A DNA stretch of 64,000 nt from Pseudanabaena mucicola str. Chao 1806 (GTDB lineage Bacteria > Cyanobacteriota > Cyanobacteriia > Pseudanabaenales > Pseudanabaenaceae). Where the stretch lies: NCBI RefSeq assembly GCF_030323025.1, contig NZ_CP097329.1, positions 2,714,001 to 2,778,000 of the forward strand. The letters are read 5' to 3'. Of this stretch, positions 26,905 to 35,698 are shown in pieces (position 1 is the stretch's first letter; every line of letters begins with the position of its first letter). Under the pieces are notes generated by a model. It was not told the origin of the DNA, made no database searches, and saw nothing but the letters and a program-made list of their open reading frames with translations. The translations under genes were made by a program, and so were the position numbers.

Positions 26905-27570
26905 GTGAGCGAAACCATTGAAAATTTAAGAGAGCAACTGGCTACGGATGACATCGGTCTGCGGATGAAAGCAATCCATGCTAGTCGCTCTCTTCCCATG
27001 TATGAGCGATTTGGTTTATTAGTTATTGCCGCGACCGATTCCAATGCCCGTGTTCGTTATGATGCCGTTAGCCAAATTGGTACAGTTGGTACGGTTGATT
27101 TAGAAAAATCTTTAGAAGTTTTAAGTGATCGCCTACGAGTTGATGCCGAAATAGATGTTCGTGCGGCGGCGGCGGCTTCCCTTGGCTCACTACAACTTAG
27201 CCAAGCCTTTGACCTTCTCAAAAATGCCTACGAGACTACTAATGATTGGATGCTGCAATTTAGTATCGTGGCAGCGATCGGTGAACTAGGCGCACCTCAG
27301 GGCTTAGACTTTCTGACACAAGCTTTGCAAAGCTCTAATGATCTTGTCAAAATTGCAGCGATCGGCTCTCTTGGAGATCTAGGTAATCCTGAAGCTATAC
27401 CTCTACTATTACCTCTCATTGATGATCCTGATTGGCAAGTACGACACCGTGTATCTCAGTCCTTAGCTCATATTGGTGGCGATGAAGCCAAGACAGCTTT
27501 AGCAAAACTTGCCAATGATCCAGTAGCTCAAGTAGCTGAATCAGTGCAGTCTTTGCTGAACTCAGTTTAA
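26905..27570 (+). CDS. nblB: NblB-like HEAT-repeat protein (phycobilisome degradation)
   Basis: 221 aa from GTG at 26905, which has GAG about 10 nt upstream; an in-frame TTG at 26890 would give 226 aa. The protein is built of HEAT-like repeats: ATDSNARVRYDAVSQIGTVG, DVRAAAAASLGSLQLSQAF, MLQFSIVAAIGELGAPQGLD, LVKIAAIGSLGDLGNPEAI, DPDWQVRHRVSQSLAHIGG. It matches NblB, related to bilin lyases of the CpcE/F type and needed in cyanobacteria for phycobilisome breakdown or tetrapyrrole handling under stress. No nblA is nearby. Confidence 0.87.
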   Translation: MSETIENLREQLATDDIGLRMKAIHASRSLPMYERFGLLVIAATDSNARVRYDAVSQIGTVGTVDLEKSLEVLSDRLRVDAEIDVRAAAAASLGSLQLSQAFDLLKNAYETTNDWMLQFSIVAAIGELGAPQGLDFLTQALQSSNDLVKIAAIGSLGDLGNPEAIPLLLPLIDDPDWQVRHRVSQSLAHIGGDEAKTALAKLANDPVAQVAESVQSLLNSV

Positions 27571-27581
27571 TAAAAGTGGGA

Positions 27582-28007
27582 TCAGTCTAAATTTATTGGG
27601 CGTTCCAATACATCCTCAACAGAGTAAGGACAATTGGCTGGAAACTCTAAATCTGTTTCTTTTCGTGCATTTAAACTGGCTACCACATAAGTTTCATTTA
27701 ACCACTCATCGTTTAGATACCGTTTAAGGCTTGGGCTATCTTTCAGATAACGAATGATATGAAGTCGTTCGCATTGAATCGTTATTTGCCAACTCCTTGA
27801 TCTGCGATGTGGTTGATAATCCCACTTAAGTAAATGATGCACAATCAATCGCATACTACTCAATAAGCGATCGCGTTCTCGCTTGGACAAATCACGTACC
27901 TCTTCCACCAAATTCTCGATATCCAACTCGCCGAACCGCCCCGCCAACAACAAATCAGCCATCTGTTCAGCCCAGAGTCCATAATCCTGATCATATAGTA
28001 CAGTCAT
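27582..28007 (-). CDS. DUF29 family protein
   Basis: 141 aa from the ATG at 28007 (an in-frame TTG lies 6 nt upstream). LYDQDYGLWAEQMADLLLAGRFGELDIENLVEEVRDLSKRER and HHLLKWDYQPHRRSRSW, shown here as family landmarks in parts, identify DUF29, a helical protein expanded in cyanobacteria, with no established function. It converges with nblB, 12 bp between stops. Confidence 0.9.
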   Translation of the reverse strand: MTVLYDQDYGLWAEQMADLLLAGRFGELDIENLVEEVRDLSKRERDRLLSSMRLIVHHLLKWDYQPHRRSRSWQITIQCERLHIIRYLKDSPSLKRYLNDEWLNETYVVASLNARKETDLEFPANCPYSVEDVLERPINLD

Positions 28008-28063
28008 CGTCAAAATTCCAACTAAGGCTCAGCACACTTACTATATATTATATTTTTTAAAAT

Positions 28064-28098
28064 AAAAAAGGAGAGGCGCTTTGCACCTCTCCTTTTTT
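28064..28098. terminator. Terminator of the iron porin gene
   Basis: AAAAAAGGAGAGG / CCTCTCCTTTTTT hairpin with a strong T-run on the minus strand, just after the porin stop at 28119. Confidence 0.88.
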
Positions 28099-28118
28099 AA
28101 GACGGTATCAACTAAATC

Positions 28119-29738
28119 CTAGAAGGAGAAAGTGGTACGGATTACACCAACAGTTGCAGTACCGTTAGCGGTGTTGCTACCTTGGTTGAATACAAAGAAT
28201 ACACCAGGGGTGATGCTGATATTCTTAGAAACACGGAAGCGATATAGCGCTTCAAGTTGGTAAGGTGTGCTAGGGCTAGCAGGAATTCCGCTCACACTGC
28301 TTGTGAAAAGAGGCTGACCAAAAGTAATGGCAGCTAGGTCACCTTCGTTAAACAAGTCCTTAGCAGAGAGAGCTGCATTCCAGCTAGTGAGAGTTGCAGA
28401 ACCAGCAGTGAAGTTAGCAAAAGTCCAAGAACCCCAAGTGTTGAAGGTAAACTTCTTGGTGATATCCCAAATCAAGCTACCAACAACGGTATCGCTCTTA
28501 ATACCAGAGCCTGCTGGTGTTCCGAGTGCAGTAACATCACTGTTTAGACCAGTTCCAAGACCAGTGAAGTTCGCAGCAACACCAGTAGAGAAGCCACTAT
28601 TAGTGTAAGCATTTGCGTAACCAAGACCAAAAGTCAAGTTTTCAGCAGGCTTGAGAACAAACTGTGCAGCAATCTTGGTATCACCACCAGTTACGCCACC
28701 AGCACCTGTTGCAGCAGCAGCATTAGATGCGCTGTAAGCAGCTTGGAAGTTAACTTTATCAGAAAGCTTCCAGTCAAAACCAGCAACTGCCAAACCACTA
28801 GTACCACCATTAGATGCGATACGGATTAGGGGGCTGAAGCGACCAAAGCGAGAGATCGTACCTTGGGAATCACTTTCTAGAGGATTGAGGGGGTTAAGGA
28901 CATCCTCAGTTTGTCCAATTGGAGCAATGTAAGCAGTGAAGTTGTCACCAATTGGGAATCTGTAGAACAAGCGGTTAAGTTCAAACACATTGGTATTGGC
29001 TGCGGCAACACCATCGTAGGAAAGACGAGTGCTGTTATCGTTAGCCAAGTTGTTGAAGTTAGCAGTATTACTTGCTTGCAAACGGGTTCTCAACAAGTCC
29101 TTACCAGTAAAGCTAGTGTCAAGGTTGAGACGAACACGATAGTTGAAAACGACATTGGTTCTGTCAACGCCAGGAGCAGTTGCAACACCGTCAGTACCAG
29201 CAACTAGACCGAAGATTGCTTCGCCGCGTAGTTTGGTGGTGGTGGAGAACTGTTGAGCTTCGAGCTTGGTGACTTTAGCGTCAAGAGCATCTACACGACC
29301 GCGAAGGGTTGCAAGTTCAGCAGCAAACTCTTCTTGAAGCTTTTGCAAGGTAGCGAGATCTTCTTTGCTTACCTTGTCAGCTAGTCCTGCGGAGATGATT
29401 TCATTGATTTTGTCCAAGCAAGCATTTAAGCCAGCAGCAAACTCATAGCGGCTGGTTGCTTGTTTACCACGGAAAGTACGATCAGGGTAGCCAGCGATAC
29501 AACCATAACGCTCTACCAAGGATTGCAATGCGGTGAAAGCCCAATCGGTAGGCTTAACATCGCTGAGTTGAGATACTGAAGTAACGTTTTGAGCTACAGC
29601 ACTGGGACGCAACTGTAGTTGGTCAACGGAAGCAGATTGCGCGTTAGCAGCACCACTAAGCATTGTGGATGCAGCAACAGCAGCCGAAATTACTACGGGA
29701 GTAACTAAGCTTTGGTTATTCTTAGAAAACTTAGACAT
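28119..29738 (-). CDS. Iron uptake porin (SLH plus OprB domains)
   Basis: 539 aa from the ATG at 29738; GAGGA lies 12 nt before it and directly abuts an alternative ATG at 29750 (543 aa). The order is: signal peptide (about 1-35, ending near SGAANAQS), an SLH domain (SDVKPTDWAFTALQSLVERYGC...GYPDRTFRGKQATSRYEFA), a coiled coil (LQKLQEEFAAELATLRGRVD), and an OprB-type beta-barrel ending in TTFSF with the C-terminal aromatic of outer-membrane proteins. In cyanobacteria this family forms the main outer-membrane porins, some needed for iron uptake. Monocistronic with its own terminator. Confidence 0.93.
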   Translation of the reverse strand: MSKFSKNNQSLVTPVVISAAVAASTMLSGAANAQSASVDQLQLRPSAVAQNVTSVSQLSDVKPTDWAFTALQSLVERYGCIAGYPDRTFRGKQATSRYEFAAGLNACLDKINEIISAGLADKVSKEDLATLQKLQEEFAAELATLRGRVDALDAKVTKLEAQQFSTTTKLRGEAIFGLVAGTDGVATAPGVDRTNVVFNYRVRLNLDTSFTGKDLLRTRLQASNTANFNNLANDNSTRLSYDGVAAANTNVFELNRLFYRFPIGDNFTAYIAPIGQTEDVLNPLNPLESDSQGTISRFGRFSPLIRIASNGGTSGLAVAGFDWKLSDKVNFQAAYSASNAAAATGAGGVTGGDTKIAAQFVLKPAENLTFGLGYANAYTNSGFSTGVAANFTGLGTGLNSDVTALGTPAGSGIKSDTVVGSLIWDITKKFTFNTWGSWTFANFTAGSATLTSWNAALSAKDLFNEGDLAAITFGQPLFTSSVSGIPASPSTPYQLEALYRFRVSKNISITPGVFFVFNQGSNTANGTATVGVIRTTFSF

Positions 29739-30507
29739 TTTGTTTATCATTCCTCACAACGATACTATCTTACATCTAACTTAGCTAAATGTATCAATCT
29801 TTGCAGTAAAAATTCAAGTATTGCTAAACACATTCATCATGTATCTCTTATAAAAATCCCATAAAACATTACTTACGGCATATATAACAGGATAGATATC
29901 GCGTTTTTCAGTCTAGTAGGTTGTGATTTTGTGTCCCCGATGAAGTTGGCGTGAACAAAGCTATGTAACTCTCTGGCTTAAAAAGAGCTATGTAGATCTG
30001 CTTATGCTAAAAGTATCCCTGCTGAAGTTGGGTCAACAACTAAGAAAAACTAAGAAAATTGATTTATTTACAAAGTATTTGCTGGAGCAATTGGGCTAAA
30101 ATACTAGAAGTAGGGAACACTATCCAAGCTAACTCTGCAAATTTGTAAACCAACTAAGTCTCATAAACAGACAGAGAACTAATGCTAGCCACCCTTAGCT
30201 CATAAATAACTATCTTGAAAAGCTCTTGAGGCTGTCTGATGGAGATATGCGTTTCGATCCATATATTTCTAGGCATACTTTAGACTAAGTTAACGAGAAT
30301 ATTTTCTGAGCTATCAAGGGTATCTCTACAAAGATCAATTAGTTCCCGTCGGATGGACAGGTATCGAAAATCCTTACTTGTAATGATTGTCGATCTTTCT
30401 CTGTGTTTCTCAGTTTATGTCTCTAAATGTGTTGGTGGTTTGTTGTCGTGTAGCCCCCTCGTTTGCTTTAATTTGCTCACCTTAACCCATCGCTCGACCC
30501 TCGCCTC
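29739..30507. other. Long intergenic/leader region between porin and zam
   Basis: About 770 bp separating divergent genes. AT-rich. AGCTATGTA occurs twice (29959-29967 and 29986-29994). No tRNA fold, long hairpin or credible ORF is seen; a 60-codon frame at 30353-30535 overlaps the zam start and has no recognisable content. It holds the porin promoter and probably a long 5' leader for the RNB gene; the length leaves room for an unannotated small RNA. Confidence 0.5.
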
Positions 30508-32826
30508 ATGGAATTCTCGATTACTCAACTGTTAGATAATTTCTCTGATGACAAGCTAGTTACGCCTAAAGCGATCGAAAAAAAACTTGGAATTAGTGAC
30601 GATAGCAAAAGCGTCCGTAAGCTCCAAGTTGCCCTTGATGCTCTCGAAAAAATTGGTATTCTCGAAAAAGATAAAGGACGTTACCGCCGCATCCATGAGG
30701 AAGGTTTGGTGGAAGGTCGCTTGCGTTGTTCCAGTAAAGGATTTTGCTTTGCCATCCAAGATGTTGAGGGGGCAGAGGATATATATGTACGCGAGAGTCG
30801 TTTGAGTAATGCTTGGAATGGCGATCGCGTATTGGTGCGAGTTACTAAGGATGGGGTCAGAAGGCGATCGCCTGAAGGTGAGGTGCGTCTGATTCTAGAG
30901 CGTTCTAATCCAACTCTACTATCGACGGTAAAATTGACCGACGGCAGCTACCGTGCAGTCCCATTAGATGACCGCCTTTTGTTTGAAGTTGAACTAGTAC
31001 CTGATGAGGAAACTCCTGATCTGAGTGTGGCATTTGGTAAATTGGTACATTTGGAAATGGTGCGCTTTTCTCTAGGTAATCATTTGCCATTGGGTCGCAT
31101 TTTACAAGTCTTGGGAGATGACGCTGAGTCAACTAATGATATTGACTTGGTATGTTGCAAGCATAATTTACCAAGAAGATTCAGTGCTAAGGCTTTGACG
31201 GCAGCAGCAAGTTTGCCAAGGGGAGTTAGAAAAGCTGATCTAAAACATCGTCTAGATCTCCGCAAAACTCTTACTGTCAGAATTGGTAATGCAGCAGCAA
31301 TTTCCATCACCCAAAGTGAAACAGGTTGGGAATTGGGTGTCCATATTCCTGATGTTGCCACCTATGTAATAGCAGGTTCGCCGTTAGACTTAGAAGCACG
31401 TAAGCGACTAAGATCATTTTTCTTAGGTGACACGATTTTGCCAATGTTGCCTGAGATGAATGTTTTTAATCAGCCTGAATATCTCACGATGTCAGTGCTC
31501 ATTAAATTAGACCATGATGGTAATGTGCATTCTTTCGAGATTCAACCTTCGGCAATTTTGGTGCGAGCAAATCTCAGTTACCAAAGAGCGCAACAAATTC
31601 TCGATGGCAAGGTAACTGTTGATGAAGATGCGCCAAGTCAAGAGATTGATACAGAAGTAGAAGAGTTAGTACATTTAATTGCTAAGGTTGGCTCATTGCT
31701 GCAAAATCATTCCAATGCAATTAGGTTAGTCTTACCTCAGATTCCCTCTCAAGAGGCGGATGAAGGTGTTAGAGGATTAACAGTAGTTCCTCTGACTCTG
31801 CCTATTTCTGGTACTGTAACGGAAGTGATGATTTTGGCGAATAAGGCGATCGCTTTGCATTTGCAATCCTTGGCGATTCCTGCCATTTATCTACGCCAAG
31901 TTCCTCCTGATCAAGGTAAAGTTGACGATTGGCTGAAGCTATTAGATAGCATGGGTATTTCTGCTCAGTTAGAAACTCCTGAGCAAATCCAGATTGCTGA
32001 TCTACATCGCATTTTGCATCAGATTAATCAACTTGGGCAGGAAGCGACTCGCGATATTCTTAAATATCTCTTACTATCGATGTTTAAGCCCAATGAATAT
32101 GTACTTGCACCTGCGATCCATTTTGGTTTGGGATTAATTGAGCAGCCCTACATACATGGTGTATTTCCCCAGCACCATTATGGAGATTTATTAATTCAAC
32201 GGACTTTGCATACAGTGTTTGAAGAAGGACGCGATCGCCGTAGCATTCGGATTAAGGACGGGGTGAATTTGCGAAGTTCTACTGCCCACGGTCAGGTCAA
32301 TTGGAGTGTCTTGCCTCCTGAAACGGAACGTCAGTTAATTGAGGACTTAGAAGCGATCTTGCCTAAGCTTAATCAAGCTGATACTTTGTATCATCGTTCA
32401 ATTTCTGATTTAGATGGATTGCGTAAAGCGGAATTTATGCGATCGCATACTGGCGGTAATTTCTATGGCATCATTACTAGCGTTCAATCCTATGGCTTCT
32501 TTGTTGAGATTGAGTCCTTACTTGTAGAGGGCTTAGTCCATGTCAGTTCTCTCAAGGATGACTGGTACGAGTTCCCCTTAATTAATGGTAAGGGTCGAGC
32601 CAGAGCTTCGACTTTACTGGTGGGTCGTCGTAGTGGTCGTCAATATTGCTTGGGCGATCGCGTTGAAGTACAGGTCAAGGGCGTTGATTACTATCGCCAA
32701 CAAATTGATTTGGTAGCAGTTGTCACTCCTGAAGATGATCGTGACTCGTCTACTTCGGAATTTAGTTCTATATCAGAAGCTGATTTAGAAATTCCTGAGG
32801 ATATCGAGGCAGCAAATATAGAATAA
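30508..32826 (+). CDS. zam: VacB/RNase II family protein, Zam type
   Basis: 772 aa. N-terminal winged-helix-like region (about 1-60), cold-shock/OB domain (RLRCSSKGFCFAIQDVEGAEDIYVRESRL), RNB domain (about 245-600) and C-terminal S1 domain (GGNFYGIITSVQSYGFFVEI...LVHVSSL). This matches the cyanobacterial RNase II/R homologue named Zam after acetazolamide resistance in Synechocystis. The RNB active site normally has four Asp (pattern D-x5-D-x-D-D); here the aligned stretch reads TVRIGNAAAISITQSE with no such Asp, before the conserved GWELGVHIPDVATYV. Exonuclease activity is therefore doubtful; RNA binding is likely. ATG at 30508. Confidence 0.82.
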   Translation: MEFSITQLLDNFSDDKLVTPKAIEKKLGISDDSKSVRKLQVALDALEKIGILEKDKGRYRRIHEEGLVEGRLRCSSKGFCFAIQDVEGAEDIYVRESRLSNAWNGDRVLVRVTKDGVRRRSPEGEVRLILERSNPTLLSTVKLTDGSYRAVPLDDRLLFEVELVPDEETPDLSVAFGKLVHLEMVRFSLGNHLPLGRILQVLGDDAESTNDIDLVCCKHNLPRRFSAKALTAAASLPRGVRKADLKHRLDLRKTLTVRIGNAAAISITQSETGWELGVHIPDVATYVIAGSPLDLEARKRLRSFFLGDTILPMLPEMNVFNQPEYLTMSVLIKLDHDGNVHSFEIQPSAILVRANLSYQRAQQILDGKVTVDEDAPSQEIDTEVEELVHLIAKVGSLLQNHSNAIRLVLPQIPSQEADEGVRGLTVVPLTLPISGTVTEVMILANKAIALHLQSLAIPAIYLRQVPPDQGKVDDWLKLLDSMGISAQLETPEQIQIADLHRILHQINQLGQEATRDILKYLLLSMFKPNEYVLAPAIHFGLGLIEQPYIHGVFPQHHYGDLLIQRTLHTVFEEGRDRRSIRIKDGVNLRSSTAHGQVNWSVLPPETERQLIEDLEAILPKLNQADTLYHRSISDLDGLRKAEFMRSHTGGNFYGIITSVQSYGFFVEIESLLVEGLVHVSSLKDDWYEFPLINGKGRARASTLLVGRRSGRQYCLGDRVEVQVKGVDYYRQQIDLVAVVTPEDDRDSSTSEFSSISEADLEIPEDIEAANIE

Positions 32827-32867
32827 TCTCACTAGCCACAATTACCTCATACCACGAGTTCCCCACC

Positions 32868-34913
32868 ATGTCGCTTTCCCGCTTATTGGTGACTATTTTA
32901 AACCGTCTTCAGCCATCTGCGGAGACGGTCATGCTTGTGTCTGCGATCGCTGTCGGTGTGATTAGTGGCATTGGCGTTACTCTATTTCGCAAACTGATCT
33001 TAATTGCCCAAGAAATTTATTGGCATGAGATAGCTGTAGCTCTGAGTAATCAATGGCATTGGGCAATAATCTTTATCCCCATGTTGGGGGCATTAGTTGT
33101 CAGCTTAGTCCGATTGCGTCTAGATCAAGTAGAAGCGAAAACCTTGAGCAAAGGGCAGATAGTCAGTGACGTAGGGCAATCCTATTCACAGGTTCCCTTG
33201 AAAACATTAGCCGCAGCGCTTTCCTTGGGGTCTGGTGCTTCCCTCGGACCAGAGGGACCGAGCGTGGAGTTAGGTAGCAACATTGGTTCTATTCTCGGAC
33301 AAATGTTGCAGTTTTCCAGTGAGCGAATTCGACTATTAATTGGTGCAGGTGGAGCCGCAGGACTAGCCGCAGGTTTTAATGCACCGATCGCAGGTGTATT
33401 TTTTGCCCTTGAGGTATTGCTCCGCGATTCCTATCGCACTAATAAATCTAGTCCGAATTCAGACGTGAGTGTGGTCGTTATTGCCTCCGTTATTTCGGCG
33501 CTAGTTTCGCAAATCAGTCTCGGTGAGCGCCCTGCTTTTAGCTTGCCCGTATATGAAGTTCGTAGCTACTGGGAATTACCGATTTATTTAGGATTAGGGG
33601 TATTAGCTAGTGTAGTTGCCCTTATGTTTGCCAGTGCAGTTAAGCAGGCTAAGAAGTTTTTTGCGGGAGAATGGGCGATCGCTACATTTATGCAAAAACT
33701 ATCCTTGCCCGTGAAACTTCTGATCGGTGGGCTATGTGTTGGCATAATTGCTTTGACTTTTCCTGAAGCGATTGGTATAGGTTATGAGACTGTAGAATCA
33801 ATTTTGCAAGATACCCCGTTCACAATTCCTTTATTAGGTATTTTGCTAGTTATCAAACTATTGCTAACGGCGATTAGTTCCGCGAGTGGCTTTGTGGGCG
33901 GACTGTTTGCACCTTCAATTTTTTTGGGAGCAGTACTGGGCAGTCTATATGGTCAGGCGATCGCTAGTTTATTGCCTGCTTCAATTCCGATAGCAGCTTC
34001 CCCTGCCTATGCGCTAGTGGGGATGGCAGCAGTACTCGCAGGTACGGTACGCGCTCCGCTTACATCAGTACTCTTACTATTTGAAATGACTCGCGACTAT
34101 CGTATCGTTTTGCCTCTGATGGCAGCCGTTGGGCTTTGTGCATGGATACTTGATCAGTTAGATACATCTAAGACTGATCGCATGATTATGCAATGGTCAA
34201 ATTTGCCCGCCGATATTGAAGTCCTTGAAAAAATTAAAATTGCGGAGGTCATGACCTTAAATCCTGCTTCAGTCAAATATTCAATGCCCGTGTTACAGGC
34301 TGCCCAATTTATTACTAGTGGCTATCATCACAGCGCTTTAGTTTTTGATGATGTCAATCATTTGCAGGGCATCCTTACCACACAGGATTTAAAACGAATC
34401 CTCTCTGCACCCACTAGTGAGCCTGCCTTTGAGGAAATGACTGTTCAAAATATTTGTACGCGAGAAGTACTGTGCACCTTTGCTGATGAGTCTCTCGCTG
34501 AGGCACTCAAGCGGATGGCGACAAGGGATTTGCGACAAATGCCAGTAGTTGATCGCAATCAACCGAAACGAGTAATTGGTATGGTTGATCGGCTTGCTAT
34601 TACAACAGCCTATAACACAGCGCTAACAAAACGAGCGATCGCTGCTAGAATTACACCGACTAAACCGAATACAAGTACAAGTAATACTAATAATGCTGCA
34701 GTCTTAACCAACACGTTAAATGCAGCTAACACTGGTGCTAATACTAATGTTAGTAATGGTGGTAGCCGTCATAATGTCGATCATCGATATGATGATGGTA
34801 ATACTGGTAGTAACGGTTCTAGCAATAATGATAACGATAATCCTCTAAATGCTCCTCTAAATAATAAAAAAAGAGAATTAGATATTCATAGCTCTGAGAT
34901 AATTCCCTCCTAA
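32868..34913 (+). CDS. ClC-type chloride channel/transporter with CBS domains
   Basis: 681 aa. Multi-pass ClC membrane domain (about 20-435) with the selectivity/gating motif GSGASLGPEGPSVELG (Glu129 aligns with the gating Glu), GAAAGLAAGFNAPIAGVFFALE-type block and GFVGGLFAPSIFLGAVLG. A CBS pair follows (about 455-585). The last ~90 residues are a low-complexity Asn/Thr/Ser/Gly tail unlike the rest of the family, probably disordered. It moves chloride, perhaps in exchange for protons. It starts 42 bp after zam, so possibly co-transcribed. Confidence 0.93.
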   Translation: MSLSRLLVTILNRLQPSAETVMLVSAIAVGVISGIGVTLFRKLILIAQEIYWHEIAVALSNQWHWAIIFIPMLGALVVSLVRLRLDQVEAKTLSKGQIVSDVGQSYSQVPLKTLAAALSLGSGASLGPEGPSVELGSNIGSILGQMLQFSSERIRLLIGAGGAAGLAAGFNAPIAGVFFALEVLLRDSYRTNKSSPNSDVSVVVIASVISALVSQISLGERPAFSLPVYEVRSYWELPIYLGLGVLASVVALMFASAVKQAKKFFAGEWAIATFMQKLSLPVKLLIGGLCVGIIALTFPEAIGIGYETVESILQDTPFTIPLLGILLVIKLLLTAISSASGFVGGLFAPSIFLGAVLGSLYGQAIASLLPASIPIAASPAYALVGMAAVLAGTVRAPLTSVLLLFEMTRDYRIVLPLMAAVGLCAWILDQLDTSKTDRMIMQWSNLPADIEVLEKIKIAEVMTLNPASVKYSMPVLQAAQFITSGYHHSALVFDDVNHLQGILTTQDLKRILSAPTSEPAFEEMTVQNICTREVLCTFADESLAEALKRMATRDLRQMPVVDRNQPKRVIGMVDRLAITTAYNTALTKRAIAARITPTKPNTSTSNTNNAAVLTNTLNAANTGANTNVSNGGSRHNVDHRYDDGNTGSNGSSNNDNDNPLNAPLNNKKRELDIHSSEIIPS

Positions 34914-34960
34914 AATTTAGAGACTGTCTTAATTTAGTAACTAGCCCCCACAAGGATGTC

Positions 34961-35545
34961 ATGAATAGCGAAGAAATACTCATAGAATTTGTGGCAAGTA
35001 GCGATCGCTCTAATGGTGAGTCGATCAAGGCTCTCAGTACCAATAAGGTAAAAGAGAGTATTCAGCAAATTGCCAATCTCGTCCAACAACTCGCACCTGA
35101 AAGTACTCCCAATCAAACTAATGGGCTAGCTCTAGATGAAGTTGAAGTTGCCATAAAATTGACTGAATCAGGTGAAGCAGTTTTGTTAGGCAATGGGCAA
35201 AGTAGTAGCGCAATTATCTTAAGGTTTCGTCGTCCCAAACATTTAGTTAGTGGTCTATCTCCCACTAGTGCCAATGATCTAGCAATTTCCAACCAAGGAA
35301 TTAGCTACCAGAAATTACAGGATTTGCTCGCTAGTGGTAAGTGGCAAGAAGCTAATCAGGAAACATGGAATGTGATGTGTCAAGCAGCAAACAAAAATAT
35401 TGGCTCTGTTCTATCCGCAGATGATATCAAGCAAATTTCCTGTGAAGTCTTGCAGACTATTGATAGTCTCTGGCAAAAGCATAGTCAGGGTCGCTATGGA
35501 TTTAGCTCTCAAAATCAAATCTATGTGTCATCAATTATGGGCTAA
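34961..35545 (+). CDS. Protein with the N-terminal half of a GUN4 domain
   Basis: 194 aa. The first ~95 residues (with DEVEVAIKLTESGEAVLLG and SSSAIILRFRRP) resemble small beta-rich co-occurring domains of bacterial conflict proteins (trypco/Pepco type), with low confidence. Residues about 113-190 are the first half of a GUN4 domain: YQKLQDLLASGKWQEANQETW, ISCEVLQTIDSLWQKHSQGRYGFS, QNQIYVS. GUN4 binds porphyrins and activates Mg-chelatase; here the protein stops exactly where the second half (W-x-x-F-x-D-R-V-G-W) should begin. That half is at the C-terminus of the next gene. It starts at ATG 34961 with AAGGA upstream. Confidence 0.8.
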   Translation: MNSEEILIEFVASSDRSNGESIKALSTNKVKESIQQIANLVQQLAPESTPNQTNGLALDEVEVAIKLTESGEAVLLGNGQSSSAIILRFRRPKHLVSGLSPTSANDLAISNQGISYQKLQDLLASGKWQEANQETWNVMCQAANKNIGSVLSADDIKQISCEVLQTIDSLWQKHSQGRYGFSSQNQIYVSSIMG

Positions 35546-35698
35546 GGGTTATAGTCTGAGAATTTCCGAGCTAGGCTTCCTTAATATTAGGAGCATAGGA
35601 TCACAAGTTTGAGATAAGTAAGAAGTAAGGATACTCTGCTTCACTTAGCCTTTACTAAATATTAACTTATTAACTTTAAGATTACAGGGGTCATTGTC

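Noticed and set aside
30353-30535. 60-codon reading frame upstream of zam
   Set aside because: No ribosome-binding site or family resemblance; it overlaps the zam start in another frame.
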